Origin: Microglena sp. YARC
Taxonomy: Eukaryota > Chlorophyta > Chlorophyceae > Chlamydomonadales > Chlamydomonadaceae
Assembly: GCA_022414725.1 (NCBI GenBank)
Contig: CM039462.1
Span: forward strand, 31,870,378 to 31,934,377
DNA length: 64,000 nt
Reading direction: 5' to 3'
Shown one piece after another: positions 30,275 to 43,300 of the stretch. Every line of letters begins with the position of its first letter. Within the stretch, counting starts at the first letter, position 1. A program made the translations under genes and the position numbers. Below the pieces are notes generated by a model. That model saw only the letters and a program-made list of their open reading frames with translations. It was not told where the DNA came from and did no database searches.

Positions 30275-33200
30275 ATGCATCAAGCGTCCTTCCAGCTTTC
30301 ATATGACCTGATGACAATTCTGTGCGGAGGCAGGCCTTCTTTTTTGTTGGACTATGTGCGAGTGAAGCGAGACAGGCTGGCGGCATTTCTAGCGGAAGTG
30401 TCAGAGGTGACAAAAGCAAAATGTGAGTTGTGAAAGAAAGAAGAAAAGGTTTATTTTCTGTTGGACCATATCACTATTTGTGACTGAAGCGAGACAGGCT
30501 GGCAGGACTTCTAGCGGAGGTGGCAGAGGTGAGGAAAGCAAAATGTGAGTTTTCATATCACCTGCCGCGATTCTGTGCGGAGGCAGGCCTTCTTTTCTGT
30601 TGGGCTGTGTGGGAGTGAAGCCAGTCTGGCTGGCAGCTCTTCTGGTGGAGGTGTCAGAGGTGACGAAAGCAAAATGTAAGTTGTGAGAGGAAGAAGAAAA
30701 AAGTATTTTCTGGTGGACAATACGCCAGTGAAGTGAGACAGGCTGGCAGGACTTCTACCCGTCTAGCCGAAGTGGCCGAGGTGACGAAGCGAAATGTGAG
30801 TTGTTAAAGAAAGAAGAAAACATTATGTTCTGATGGACAATACGCGAATGAAGCGAGACAGGCTGGCGGCAATTATAGCGGAAGTGTCGGAGGTGACAAA
30901 AGCAAAATGTGAGTCATGAAAGAAAGAAGAAAAGGTTTATTTTCTGTTGGACCATATCACTATATGTGACTGAAGCAAGACAGGCTGGCAGGACTTCTAG
31001 CGGAGGTGTCAGAGGTGATGAAAGCGAAATGTGAGTTTTCATATGACCTGATGGCAATTCTGTGCGGAGGCAGGCCTTCTTTTCTGTTGGACTGTGTGAG
31101 GGTGAAGCAAGACAGGCTGGCAGCTCTTCTAGCGGAAGTGTCAGAGGTGATGAAAGCGAAATGTGAGTTGTGAAAGAAAGAAGAAGAAAGTATTTTCTGA
31201 TAGACAATACGCCAGTTAAGCGAGACAGGCTGGCAGGACTTCTAGCGGAGGTGTCAGAGGTGATGAAAGCGAAATGTGAGTTTCCATATCACCTGATGGT
31301 GATTCTGTGCGGAGGCAGGCCTTCTTTTCAGTTGGACTATGTGAGGGTGCAGCGAGACAGGCTGGCAGCACATCTAGCGGAGGTGGTAGAGGTGACGAAA
31401 GCAAAATATGAGTTGTGAAAGAAAGAAGAAGAAAGTATTTTCTGATGGACAACACGCCATTAAGTGAGACAGGCTGGCAGGACTTCTAGCCGTCTAGCCG
31501 AGGTGGCAGAGGTGATGAAGCGAAATGTGAATTGTGGAAGAAAGAAGAAAAAAGTATTTTCTGATGGACTGTACGTGAATGACACGAGACAGGCTGGCAG
31601 CTCATCTAGCGGAGGTGTCAAAGATGACGAAAGCGAATTGTGAGTTGTGAAAGAAAGAAGGAATTTTTTGTTTCCCGTTAGGCTTTATGTGAGTGAAGCG
31701 AGACAGGCTGGCAGGAATTCTAGCGGAAGTGGCGAGATGACGAAAGCAAAATGTGAGTTTCGATATCACATGATGGCGATTCTGTGCGGAGGCAGGCCTT
31801 ATTTTCTGTTGGACTGTGTGCGAGTGAAGTCAGACAGGCTGGCAGCAATTATAGCAGAGGTGGCAAAGGTGACGAAAGCGAATTGTGAGTTGTGAAAGAA
31901 AGAAGGAAATGTTTGTTTTATGTTGTGCTATATGTGAGTGAAGCGAGACAGGCTGGCAGGAATTCTAGTGTAGGTGGCAGAGGTGACGAAAGCAAAATGT
32001 GGGTTGCAAAAGGAAGAATAAATCATTTGTTATCAGATGGAATATATGTGAGTGAAGCAAGACTCGCTCTCAGGACTTCTAGCAGAAGTGGTGAGGTGAC
32101 GAAAGCCAAATGTGAGTTTTCATATCACCTTATGGCCATTCTGTGTGGAGGCAGGTCTTCTTTTCTGTTGGACTGTGTGCGAGTGAAGCCAGACAGGCTG
32201 GCAGCTCTTCAAGTAGAGGTGTCAGAGGTGACGAAAGCGAAAGTGTGTAGTGAAAGCAAGAAGACGAGTTCTATGCAGCGTCACATGCGGGAAAAATGGA
32301 GGAGAGTGATTGCGAAGGAGCGACAGGTGGCAACGGAAGCAAGTTAGTAACGAGACTGTTGACTGACGTGTTAAGCTCCATCTCGGTCAGATGGTCGGAT
32401 GGTCGGATGTTCAGTCGGTTGGACGGACAAATGGGCAACCCTGGGGGCTCCCGCAATCTCGAAGAGGGGGCTCCGCCCCCCAAAAGTTTATTTTCTGTTG
32501 GACCATACGCGCTTGAAGCGAGACAGGCTGGCAGACCTTACAGTGGAGGTGTCAGAGGCGGCACTAGCAAAATGTGCCCTGCCCTCCCGACACCCGAGGG
32601 CTACTAGGAGCACCATGTACCCACACCAACCCACACAACAAACACCAACCGAATGTGACCTGCCCCCCACCCCACCCACCCCACCCCCACCCCACCCCAC
32701 ACACACACACACCCTCCCCCCCCTCCCCCTACAACCCATGTGGGTGGCCCATATATAGTGCAAGCCGTTATATTGCAACCATGTGAAATGTATATATCGA
32801 GATTACAAAATTACTGCAACTTTTGTAATGAGTGCCTCGCCAGGTGGCCTAGGTGGCTCACCCAAGAGGCCATTTCTTTTGTGTGCAACGCAAATTGTGT
32901 GCGAATTGTGTGCAACGCAAATTGTGTGCGAATTGTGTGCAACGCAAATTGTGTGCGAATTGTGTGCGACGCGAATCATGTGCACATTGTGTGAAATGCA
33001 GATTTTGCGTCGCAAATTGAGTCACTCGGTGCGACGCTCAGGTGTGAGAGATTTGCCCGAAATGAACTTTGCGTTGCGATATTTGCGACGCAAGTGAAGT
33101 GATTTGAGCCCTCCTTCGCATATTTGTCATCTTGGGTGGTTGATGGGTTTTTGGAGGTGGGTGGGTGGTGGTTAGCGATGCGAGTGAAATGATTTGAGCC

Positions 33201-36200
33201 CTCTGTTGCATATTTGTCCCCTTGGGTGGTTGATGGGTGGTTGGAGGTGGGTGGGTGGTGGTTAGCGATGCGAGTGAAATGATTTGAGCCCTCTGTTGCA
33301 TATTTGTCCCCTTGGGTGGTTGATGGGTGGTTGGAGGTGGGTGGGTGGTGGTTAGCGATGCGAGTGAAATGATTTGAGCCCTCTGTTGCATATTTGTCCC
33401 CTTGGGTGGTTGATGGGTGGTTGGAGGTGGGTGGGTGGTGGTTTGCGACGCAAGTGAAGATTTTTTAGCCCTCCATCGCAGGGAAGTGGTGGAGGTTGTT
33501 ATTCTGGTAATTATGTTTTTTAGTTATTATGGTGATTCTGGTGATTCTTGTCATCTTTAGGGACCTGGTGGTGCAGTCATTCTGGTGTTGGTGGTGGTGG
33601 CGGTGATGGACCTGGTGTGGGGGGGCTGCTGGTGGTGGCAGGATTGAATGTTTTTGAGTGAAGTGATTTGAGCCCACTGTCGCAAGAGTGGTGCAGTGCC
33701 GGCGGGAACAAGCAGCCAAAAGGCGGACCCACCTCCCAGCATCAGGTAGGGGGAAGTTAGTCCGGACTTTGCCAGTCCGGGGGTGTGGGTTTAGGGGGGG
33801 TAGGGTTTAGGGGTAACGGGTTACCCACGGACTGGCAAAGGGTTTAGGGTTTTTAGGGTTCAGGGTTTAGGGGTAACGGGTTACCCCCGGACTGGCAAAG
33901 GGTTTAGGGTTTTTAGGGTTTAGGGGTAACGGGTAACGGGTTACCCCCAGACTGGCAAAGTCTGGACTACCTGCCTCCCCCTCAGGGGCATCAGCGGGCT
34001 CCAAGCAAATCACAAACTGCGATGCCCTTGCCGTCCTCAATCCCAGCAGGTGCAGCCCGTGCTATGGTCTCCCGCCTGGTATTTATATTTCTCTCTTGCC
34101 TTGCCCTCCGTCGCATATTTGTCACCTTGGGTGGGTGGTGGTGGTGGTATGGGGCATTTTCCTGGTAATAATGTTTGTACTGCCAAAGACGGCGAGCAGC
34201 CAAATTGCTGACTAAAGATTTGTAACCAAGTTTTAAGTTCAAGGTAGCATGGGGTGGGGTGGTAATTATAATTTTGGCTGGTATGGGGTGGGCTGGAATT
34301 TATAATTTTGGCTGGTATTGGTTGGGGTGGTATTTATAATTTTGGCTGGTATGGGGTGGGCTGGTATTTATATTTTTGGCTGGTATGGGGTGGGCTGGTA
34401 TGGGGTGGGCTGGTATGGGGTGGGCTGGTATTTATATTTTTGGCTGGTATGGGGTGGTATTTATATTTTTTACTCACCCATTCACCCACCCACCCATACC
34501 CACCCATCCATACCACCCATACTCACCCGTTCACCCACCCATTCACCCACCCATACATGCATCCATACCACCCATTCACCCACCCATACTCACCCATCCA
34601 TACCCATCCAAACCCATCCATACCACCCATTCACCCACCCATACCCACCCGCATGACCCACCCTTTCACCCACCCAGACATACCAGGTCTTAAGTGGTGC
34701 CAATGAACTGCCCTCGCCTTCACAAACTCAATGGTGGTCTCAGAATTTCATTTGGAGGCCTCAGTAAAAAGATAGCAAAAAAATTGATGAGCCCCCCCCC
34801 CCCCCCCCCCCCCCAAATTAGGTGCGAAGCAAAATAAAAAAATGCTTGAAAATCGCAATATTTGTGTCGTATATGTCCTATACTCGGAAATAATTGATCG
34901 GCTTGAATTATTTTTTGGCGCAGGATGATACCTCCTGAACCGAGCAGAAAAAAGTAATGTACTCATTTAGTATGTGAGCAGGAGCGGGAAAAAAGCTGCT
35001 AACGGCAAGCCTCAAAAACCTGAGGGCTGCCCCCCCCCCCCCCCCCCCCCCCCCCAATCCATATCTAAGTTTTTTTAATGGGATTTATATTTGATGGTGG
35101 TGGTGGTGGTGGTGGTGGGGGGGCAATATTGTCTGGGAACACAATGATGTCCTCAACTTTTGGCTGAAGATGATACCTCCAGATACGAGCAAAGAAAATC
35201 AGAACATAACTTAACATAATACGACATAACATAACCTAACCTAACAAATAACTCCACTCCCTCCGCCCCACAACCCCATAATTAAATTATCACTGTCGAC
35301 AAATTCAGGGCCCCCGTCGGTAAACCGTTGGACTCTGTGTGGTGAGTGGGTGGTGGTGGTGGCAGTGGGTGGGTGGGTGGAAGGGTGGGTCCTTTTAGCC
35401 TATTTGGCCTACCCCTGGACTGTAACATGCATACAACCCCAACACTTCCGTCTGTTGTTGGCTTGTCCAAACACCAAGGATCCAACCACACTCCACTCAT
35501 CCCCACTCCAGCCCACCCCATCCCATCCCATCCCATCCCACCCACCCCCTCCTCAACTGCCCTCCAGTCTGCTAGCTCTCTTGGAGCGACTGTCACATCA
35601 TCATCACTCTACACCACAACACCACAACACCACAGCACCACAACACAACATCACCCCCCTCCTCAACTGCCCTCTAGTCTGCTAGCTCTCTCGGAGCGAC
35701 TGTCACATCGTCAATGTATCATCGTCATCACTCCACCCCACAACACCACAACACAACACAACAACACCCCTCTCCTCAACTGCCCTCTAGTCTGCTTGCT
35801 CTCTTGGAGCGGCTGTCACATCGTCATCACTCCACACCACACCACACCACTCCACACCACCCCACACCACCTCACACCACCACCACCCTCCTCAACTTCC
35901 CACCAGTCTGCTTGCTCTCTTGGAGTGACTGTTATATCGTCGCGGTGGTACCCCTCCTGCTCAAGTACCTCACCTCAACAGAGGGGCCGTCTCCCCCAGA
36001 AGGAACACTTCCGTTTGTGATTCGTTTCTCTAAGCACCTTGGCGTGGCGGTGGCTGAGCTACTCCCCAATGCTGAGGCCAAGGTAGGACATGGGAGACTC
36101 AGACTCTTCTTCCCCACAAGGTACATGTCAGTCAGTGATTCGCTTCTCAAAACACCAAGACATGGCGGTGGCGGAGCTACTCTACCATGATGAGGCCAAG

Positions 36201-39200
36201 GTAACGCGTGAACTGTAACTAACAAATCGACAGTAAATAAAACTTCTTCTCCAAACACCAAGGCGTTGCGCTGGTTGAGCTACTCCACAATGATGAGGCC
36301 AAGGTAACGAATTAAGTGTAACTAACAAATTGACTGCGACTAAAGCATAAACTGTAACTGACGTACCAACTTTAACTGACGCATGAACCGCAACTAACAA
36401 ATCAATAGTAACTACAAGTTCTTCTCCAAACACTGTGGCGGTGGCTGAGCCACTCCCCAATGCTGAGGCCAAGGTAAGGCATGGGAAACTTGGGCTCTTC
36501 TTCCCCACAACGAGCACTTCTGTTTGTGATTCGCTTTTAAAAACACCTTTGCGTGGTGGTGGCTGAGATACTCCACAATGCTGAGGCCAAGGGAATGATA
36601 CGGCCTTGCATGAAATTCCGAGAATTGTTGTAAATTATGGCCTGAAAAAGTCAAGATACGAAGTACGACCTACCACTGTCGATTCCAAATCATCCGCTGA
36701 ATTGCTACAAGCAGAGCAAGCATGTGAAAGTCTGAAAACACATCCTTAGAGATTTGAACCCCGCACCTCCTTCGGTCTAGCCAAATGATCAACCAATCAC
36801 TCATTCGCAAGGGAAACTTAGACGATTGAAAATTGTAACGCCTTTCTACGGGTCATACAAGCAAACATGAAAACTCTAGATGATGCTAGGGCGTAGGCTC
36901 CACCGGTAGTGGGAAAGTTAGCCCCCAGTTCAGTTAGCCCCCAGACGCGATACATCTAGACCCTAAACCTTAAACCTTAAACTCAAACCTAATCCTCCGA
37001 ACTCAACCCCCCTTAAACCCTAAAAGAAACCAAACTTAACTGGGGGCTTACTTCCCAAGTACGGTCCACAGCCTTCATGCTAATGACCCTTCTCCTAGTG
37101 TATGTATGGGGGGGGGGAGGTCTTTGTGAGTGTGTGGGTGTGGGTGTGGGGGGCTTACTTCCCCAGTTCGGTCCACAGCCTTCATGCTGAGGACCTTTCC
37201 CCTCGCCTGGATCATCATTGGCTGGCATGTTTGTATGTGTGTGTGTGGGGGGGGGAGGGGGGGGGGGGGGGGGGGGGTATGTACATATAAGTATATAACA
37301 TGTGTTACACTCCAGAGGTAGACAAATAGGATAAAGGGACTTTCCCACTCTGCTCATGACCATCTCGTCATAATATCATCACAATATCACCACAATATTT
37401 TGACCATCTCGTCACAGTATTGCTCCAAACCCTGTTTTCTGCAGCTTTTCAGGGATTCCTTTGAATGCCTAATCTCAGAGTTGAAGCGCGTGTGCCCCTA
37501 TGCTGAGGACCCTTCCCATATGTCGGGTTCCTGCAGTCCAGATGCAGCTTCACAGGCTGGCATAGCAGGTATGTCAGTATGATTGTTTGTACAGTCTACC
37601 CGGTTAAGGCGTAGCCAAAGAGGCAGGTATGTCAGTGTGAGTGTTTGTACAGTCTACCCGGTTAAGGCGTAGCCAAATGAGCAATGTTGGCCGATTTATG
37701 CTTATAAAATCTCAGCTTATTCATTAACATGCAAATGCATATTTGTAATCATTTCAACGACCAGTAATTCATTTAGTAATTGTAAATTTCGCAAATGTAG
37801 TAGTCTTATGTCTAATGTCTATGGGTAAACTGTCCAGAAGCAGCTTCAGAGGCAGGCATAGCAGGTATGACAGGAGCAATGTTGGCCGATGCATGATTAT
37901 GTACGTCAGAGCTGAAGGGCGTATGCTCCCATGCTGAAGACCGTTCCCATATATCAGGTTCCTGCAGTCCAGATGCAGCTTCAGAGGCTGGCATATCAGG
38001 TATGGCAGGAGGAATGTTGGCCGATGCATGTTTATAAAATCTTGGCTTATTAATAAACATACAAATACATATTTGTAATCATTTCAATGACCGGTGATTC
38101 ATTTAGTAATTGTAACTTTCGCAAATGTCGTAGTCTTATGTTTAATGTCTATGGGTAAACTGTCCAGATGCAGCTTCAGAGGCTGGCATATCAGGTATGG
38201 CAGGAGCAATCTTGGCCGATGTATGATTACGTATTTCGCTGAAGTATGCTCCCATGCTGAAGACCGTTCCCATACATCAGGTTCCTGCAGTCCAGAGGCA
38301 GCTTCAGAGGCTGGCATAGCAGGTATGTAAGTATGATTGTTTTTTCAGTCTAGCCGGTGAAGGCGTAGCCAAAGAGGCAGGCATAGCAGGTATGGCAGTA
38401 TGATTGTGTTTTCAGTCTAGCCGGTTAAGGCGTAGCCAAAAAGTGAAAGAGGCAGGCATAACAGGTTTTATCAGTGTGAGTGTTTGTACAGTCTAGCCGG
38501 TTAAGGCGTAGCCAAATGAGCAATGTTGACCGATTTATGCTTAAAAATCTCAGCTTATTGAGAACCATATAAATACAGATGTGTAATCATTTCAATTACC
38601 GGTTATTTATTCAGTAATTGTAACTTTCGTAAATGCATGACGCATAGTTGCATGACGCATAGTTGCATGACGCATAGTTGCATGACGCATAGTTTGCATT
38701 CGTAATGCATGACGCATAATTGTAACTTTCGTAATGCATGACGCATGATGCATAGGAGGTCACTTAATTAAGGAACGACTCGAAAATTGAATGAAATTGA
38801 TGGAGATGATATCATACTCGTCTTTGGTCAACATCAAATGATTTGCCGTTCCCTAGATATCATTCAAATTGCATCATATGATATGGTATATAATTAAGGA
38901 ACGGCAAATCAAATGATGTTGACCAAAGGCGAGTATGATATCATATGATATCATACAAAAATCATATGATTTAATATCATATGATATGATGCCCACGGCC
39001 AAAGTTACCTAGTCAGACCGCCGGCATCATATGATATCATATGATGACATGATATCATATGATATCATATTGCCGATCCCTACACATAATCAGGTAAATG
39101 GTAATACTTCAGAAAGGAGGTCGGATAATCAGTTCAAGGTAATAAAAGAAGTCAAATGCAGCGTTGCAAGCGACGCGGAAAATTGGCGGAGAGTGTTCAT

Positions 39201-40118
39201 GCCCCCCAGGTAGCTCCCCAGGAGCATGCCCCCCAGTGCCCCCCAGTGCTCATGCCCCCCAGGAGCAGTGTTTCTTTTTCGACGACGTGTCGCCATTCCG
39301 TCAAATGCTACACCCCCCCGGACCCCCCGATATCGGGACGTGCTGCCCCCCAACCCCCCCAGGCTCCGCGGTTGGCGCTCCGCCATGCAATGGCTACGCA
39401 ACTATCCTGAGATCAGGGTTGAGTAGCCCGAGTAGCTGCTCAATCTGGACTACAGAAATCTGAAATAAAAAACACTGCTCAGGAGTGGGAGGGTCCACCA
39501 AAATAAAGGAGGTCGGATAATCAGGTAAAAGGTCATAATACAAAAAGGAGGTTAGATAATCCGGTAAATGGCTGTTGAAGGTAATAAAAAAAGGGAGTCA
39601 GATAATCAGGTTAAAAGGTTGTACAAAAAAGGGAGTCAGATAATCAGGTAAGAGGTCGGAATTAAAAAAGGGAGTCAGATAATCAGGTAAGAGGTTGGAA
39701 TTAAAAAAGGGAGTCAGATAATCAGGTAAGAGGTTGGAATTAAAAAAGGGAGTCTGATAATCAGGTAAGAGGTCGGAATTAAAAAAGGGAGTCAGATAAT
39801 CAGGTTAAAAGGTTGTACAAAAAAGGGTCAGATAATTAGGTAAGAGGTCAGAATTAAATTAAGGAAGTCAGATAATCAGGTAAGAGGCATGAGGTGCCCA
39901 GGCCTCCAAATGTTTACTCATCTCGATCGATTTTTCTGATAATGGGGCTACAATGGCATGATTCGATGTTTTTGGCAATTTTTCAGGTCATTCTGAGCAC
40001 CTCATTATGGGGGCGGGTTTTGGGGGGCAGCGCATCGCACTGGGGTAGAGTCGCTCAATTTGCGACACGTCACACACAAAAGGCGGGCTGGCAGCGTCAG
40101 GTGCGTCAAGTACATGGA

Positions 40119-40165
<47 letters not shown>

Positions 40166-40352
40166 AAGGGGCAGTCATGCATCTGGATGAGGGCAACGCC
40201 TGTTTTGATTCCTTCCGATTTTGAGCTGATGTTTTTCGATTTCGAGCTGATTCTTTCTGATTTTGAGCTCCAACAGACACATTTCCTCCACTGCTTAGAT
40301 CTGCTGCTACATTTATACCCAGAACATGACAAACCTGCTTCGCCCCCCCCCC

Positions 40353-40398
<46 letters not shown>

Positions 40399-43300
40399 AA
40401 CCCCCACCCAACCCAACCCAACCCCTACCCCAACCCCTACCCAACCCTCAACCCTACCCAAACCAACCCCTATCCACACCCTAACCCAACCCAACCCAAC
40501 CCCTACCCAACCCCTACCCAACACTCAGCCCTACCCAACCCAACCCAACCCAACCCAACCCAACCCAACCCAACCCAACCCAACCCAACCCAACCCAACC
40601 CAACCCTCCTCTCCCCAACCCAACCCCTCCTCTCCCCTCCCCTGCCCTCCCTTGTGTAACACACCTCTGACCATCCCTTCATCTGAACTCCCTCTTGCAG
40701 TTGTCCCCTGCATCGACCTACACGCTTCGTGCCTTCAAGGCTCCATGCCCTCTCCCAACCCGACCTAACCCTACCCCACCCACCCCACACCCCAACCAAA
40801 CCCCCCTCCCCTCCCCTCCCCTCCCCTCCCCTCCCCTCCCCTCCTCCCCTCCCCTCCCTCCCCTCCCTCCCACCCCACCCCCCCTGCCCTGCCCTGCCCT
40901 GCCCTGCCCTCCATTGAGTTACACACCTCTCACCATCCCTTCATCTGAACTCCCTCTTGCACTTGTCCCCTGCATCGACCTACACGCTTCGTGCCTTCAA
41001 GGCTCCATGCCCTCTCTCAACCCAACCTAATCCTACCCCAACCATCTCACACCCCAACCAACCCCCCTCCCCTGCCCTCCCCTCCCTCCCCTCCCTCGTG
41101 TTACACACCTCTCATCATCACACCTTCAAGGCTTCATGCCTTCTCCCAAACCTACCCTACCCTACCCAACCCACACCCCAACCAAACCCTCCACCCCACC
41201 CCTGCCCTGCCCTCCCTCGTGTTACACACCTCTCATCATCCCTTCATCTGAACTCCCTCTTGCACTCGTCCCCTGCATCGACCTACAAGGTCCCCAATCC
41301 AATCCAACCCCTCCCCTCCCCCTCCCTCCCCTCCCCTCCCCTCCCTTCCCTTCCCTTCCCCTCCCCTCCCCTCCCTCCCCCCCTCCCCTCCCCTCCTCTT
41401 CCCAAACCAAACCAAACCAAACCAAACCAAACCAAACCAACCCTCTTGCAGTGGTCCCCTGCATTGACCTACAAGCTTTGTGCCTTCAAGGCTTGCCGCT
41501 GATGCCGACAACAAACGGCTGGCTGCTGGGTTACCCTGTGGTTTACCTAGTGACTAATGTCGAGGAGGCTGAGAGAGCTGGGAGATGTCTTTCCTCTAGT
41601 GACCTCATCCGGTGCTGTGCAACAGGCTGGTAGGATTGTTTTTGAATTTGAATTTGAATTTGGCTTGGATTTTTGTTTACCTCACCTGGTGCTGCGCAAC
41701 AGGTTGGTAGGAGATAGGGATTTTTTGAATTTTAATTTTAATTTGACCTCATCCAGTTCTGTGCAACAGGTTGATAGGAATTTGCATTTGAATTTTTGAA
41801 TTCGAATTCTTTGAATTTGTCTTCATCCGGGTCTGCATAACTGGTTGATAGGGACTCTGTTTTTGAATTTGAATTTTTTGAATTTGACCTCATCCGGTTC
41901 TGTGTTGTGTGTCCTGGCCCCCGTCATTAACGATTTGTTGGTGTTCAGTTCACCAGTGCTCGTTTCTTTAACTGCCTTTCCTTTTTAAGTTTGGGCAAGT
42001 CCCATGAGCCTATTTGTCTACCCCTGGACTGTAAAAATACATAATTTAGGTGTCAGGTTGCAAGCAAGGTAAGGCAGTGCAACAAGCAGAATGAACAGAG
42101 CAGGTATGCGCCCGAAGTGTTCTTATCAGCAAGGCCTGGTAGTTGTGTCTGCAGTCGTAGGGTACCGGTTCACCAGCAGACAACGGCCTCAAAGACAGTG
42201 CCCTATGTGTCATTGGGATGATACCAAAACATCATGAAAATCCGCATGCACATGCACATGCAAATGAAAGCAGAACCAACCAAGGACTTCAGGCGACGGC
42301 TGTGGAAGTTCTCGAAAGGTAGGTCCTCGAACACAAAAGACGTGTACAAGGCGCATGGCGTTGAGAAAAGCTCACGCAAGGGTAGCTAAACGGCTGTGTT
42401 AGCTACTAGAAGAGGTGTCAACCAGGTAGTAGGAGGTAAAGGGGGACTAGACTGAGGCACGGATCCTACTACATCACCAAGGGGTCGCCCAAACCAAGGG
42501 AAGAAGCCTACGACAGTGTACTGTGACACTGTGTACCCTGCAGTGCCTCAGGTAACCGTCTCTCCTTTCCATGGGAATCTTAGAAAGGGCACACTGGTGC
42601 CTTCTCACGCATTAAGGGGGCGGGAGCCTCCAGTGTTACCTGGAAGTGTTACCCCGTTGTCCGTCCGACCGACCGACCAAAAAATTGAAGCCTGACACGT
42701 CAGCCAACGGTCCCGTAATTAACTCGCTTCCGTTTTGCCATTTTTTAGCGTCGTATTGATGTATCACTGTTGCACGAACTCAGGGCCCTCATCGGTAAAT
42801 CGAGTGTTTGGGGATTCAGTTCATCAGTCCTTTTTTCGTTTTAGCCCCTCCTGATGTCATGGTTGGGCAAGTCCCTTCAGCCTATTTGGCTACCCCCGGA
42901 CTGTAACAACACACATATAGTCAAAAACAAAAACAGTGCCAAAAGACAAGTTATCAATCAGCCTTCTCCATACCTCCTTTCCACAGGCTAATGTGCTGCT
43001 GTCAGCACGTTGCGCAATTCTGGAGGCAAGGTCACCCTCTAGGCCCAGTGGCTGGCTCAGGGTGCTGCCTAGAAGCTGCTACACATGGTCCAAAACTTAA
43101 ATAGTGCCAAGAGTTAACCATCAGCCTTCTCCATGTCTCCTTTCCACAGGCTGGTGTGCTGCTGTTGGCACGTTGCGCAAGTCTGGAGGCAGTGCTGCAC
43201 CACCCGGCAGGGTGATTGTGGGAGGGGGTGAAGGTCTGGAGAGCTGCGATTCGAAGGCAAGGGCGGAGTTGGTAGCTACAGGCTGGGCTTTTGGCGAGCT

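Noticed and set aside
29490..30311. 273-codon Asn/Pro/Thr-rich open frame
   Set aside because: It is mostly the (CCAACCCACA)n array, open in two frames at once; composition only.
33780..33960. Interstitial telomere
   Set aside because: The TTTAGGG-like blocks are few, irregular and enclosed by inverted repeats of one element, so they are element sequence, not a telomere fusion.
36735..36820. Functional tRNA gene
   Set aside because: A B-box-like word is present but acceptor and T stems do not pair; kept only as a low-confidence tRNA-like fragment.
40187..41633. Long Pro-rich open frames in three plus frames
   Set aside because: Compositional effect of CCCAA/CCCTCC arrays; the real exon 6 occupies only 41452-41625.
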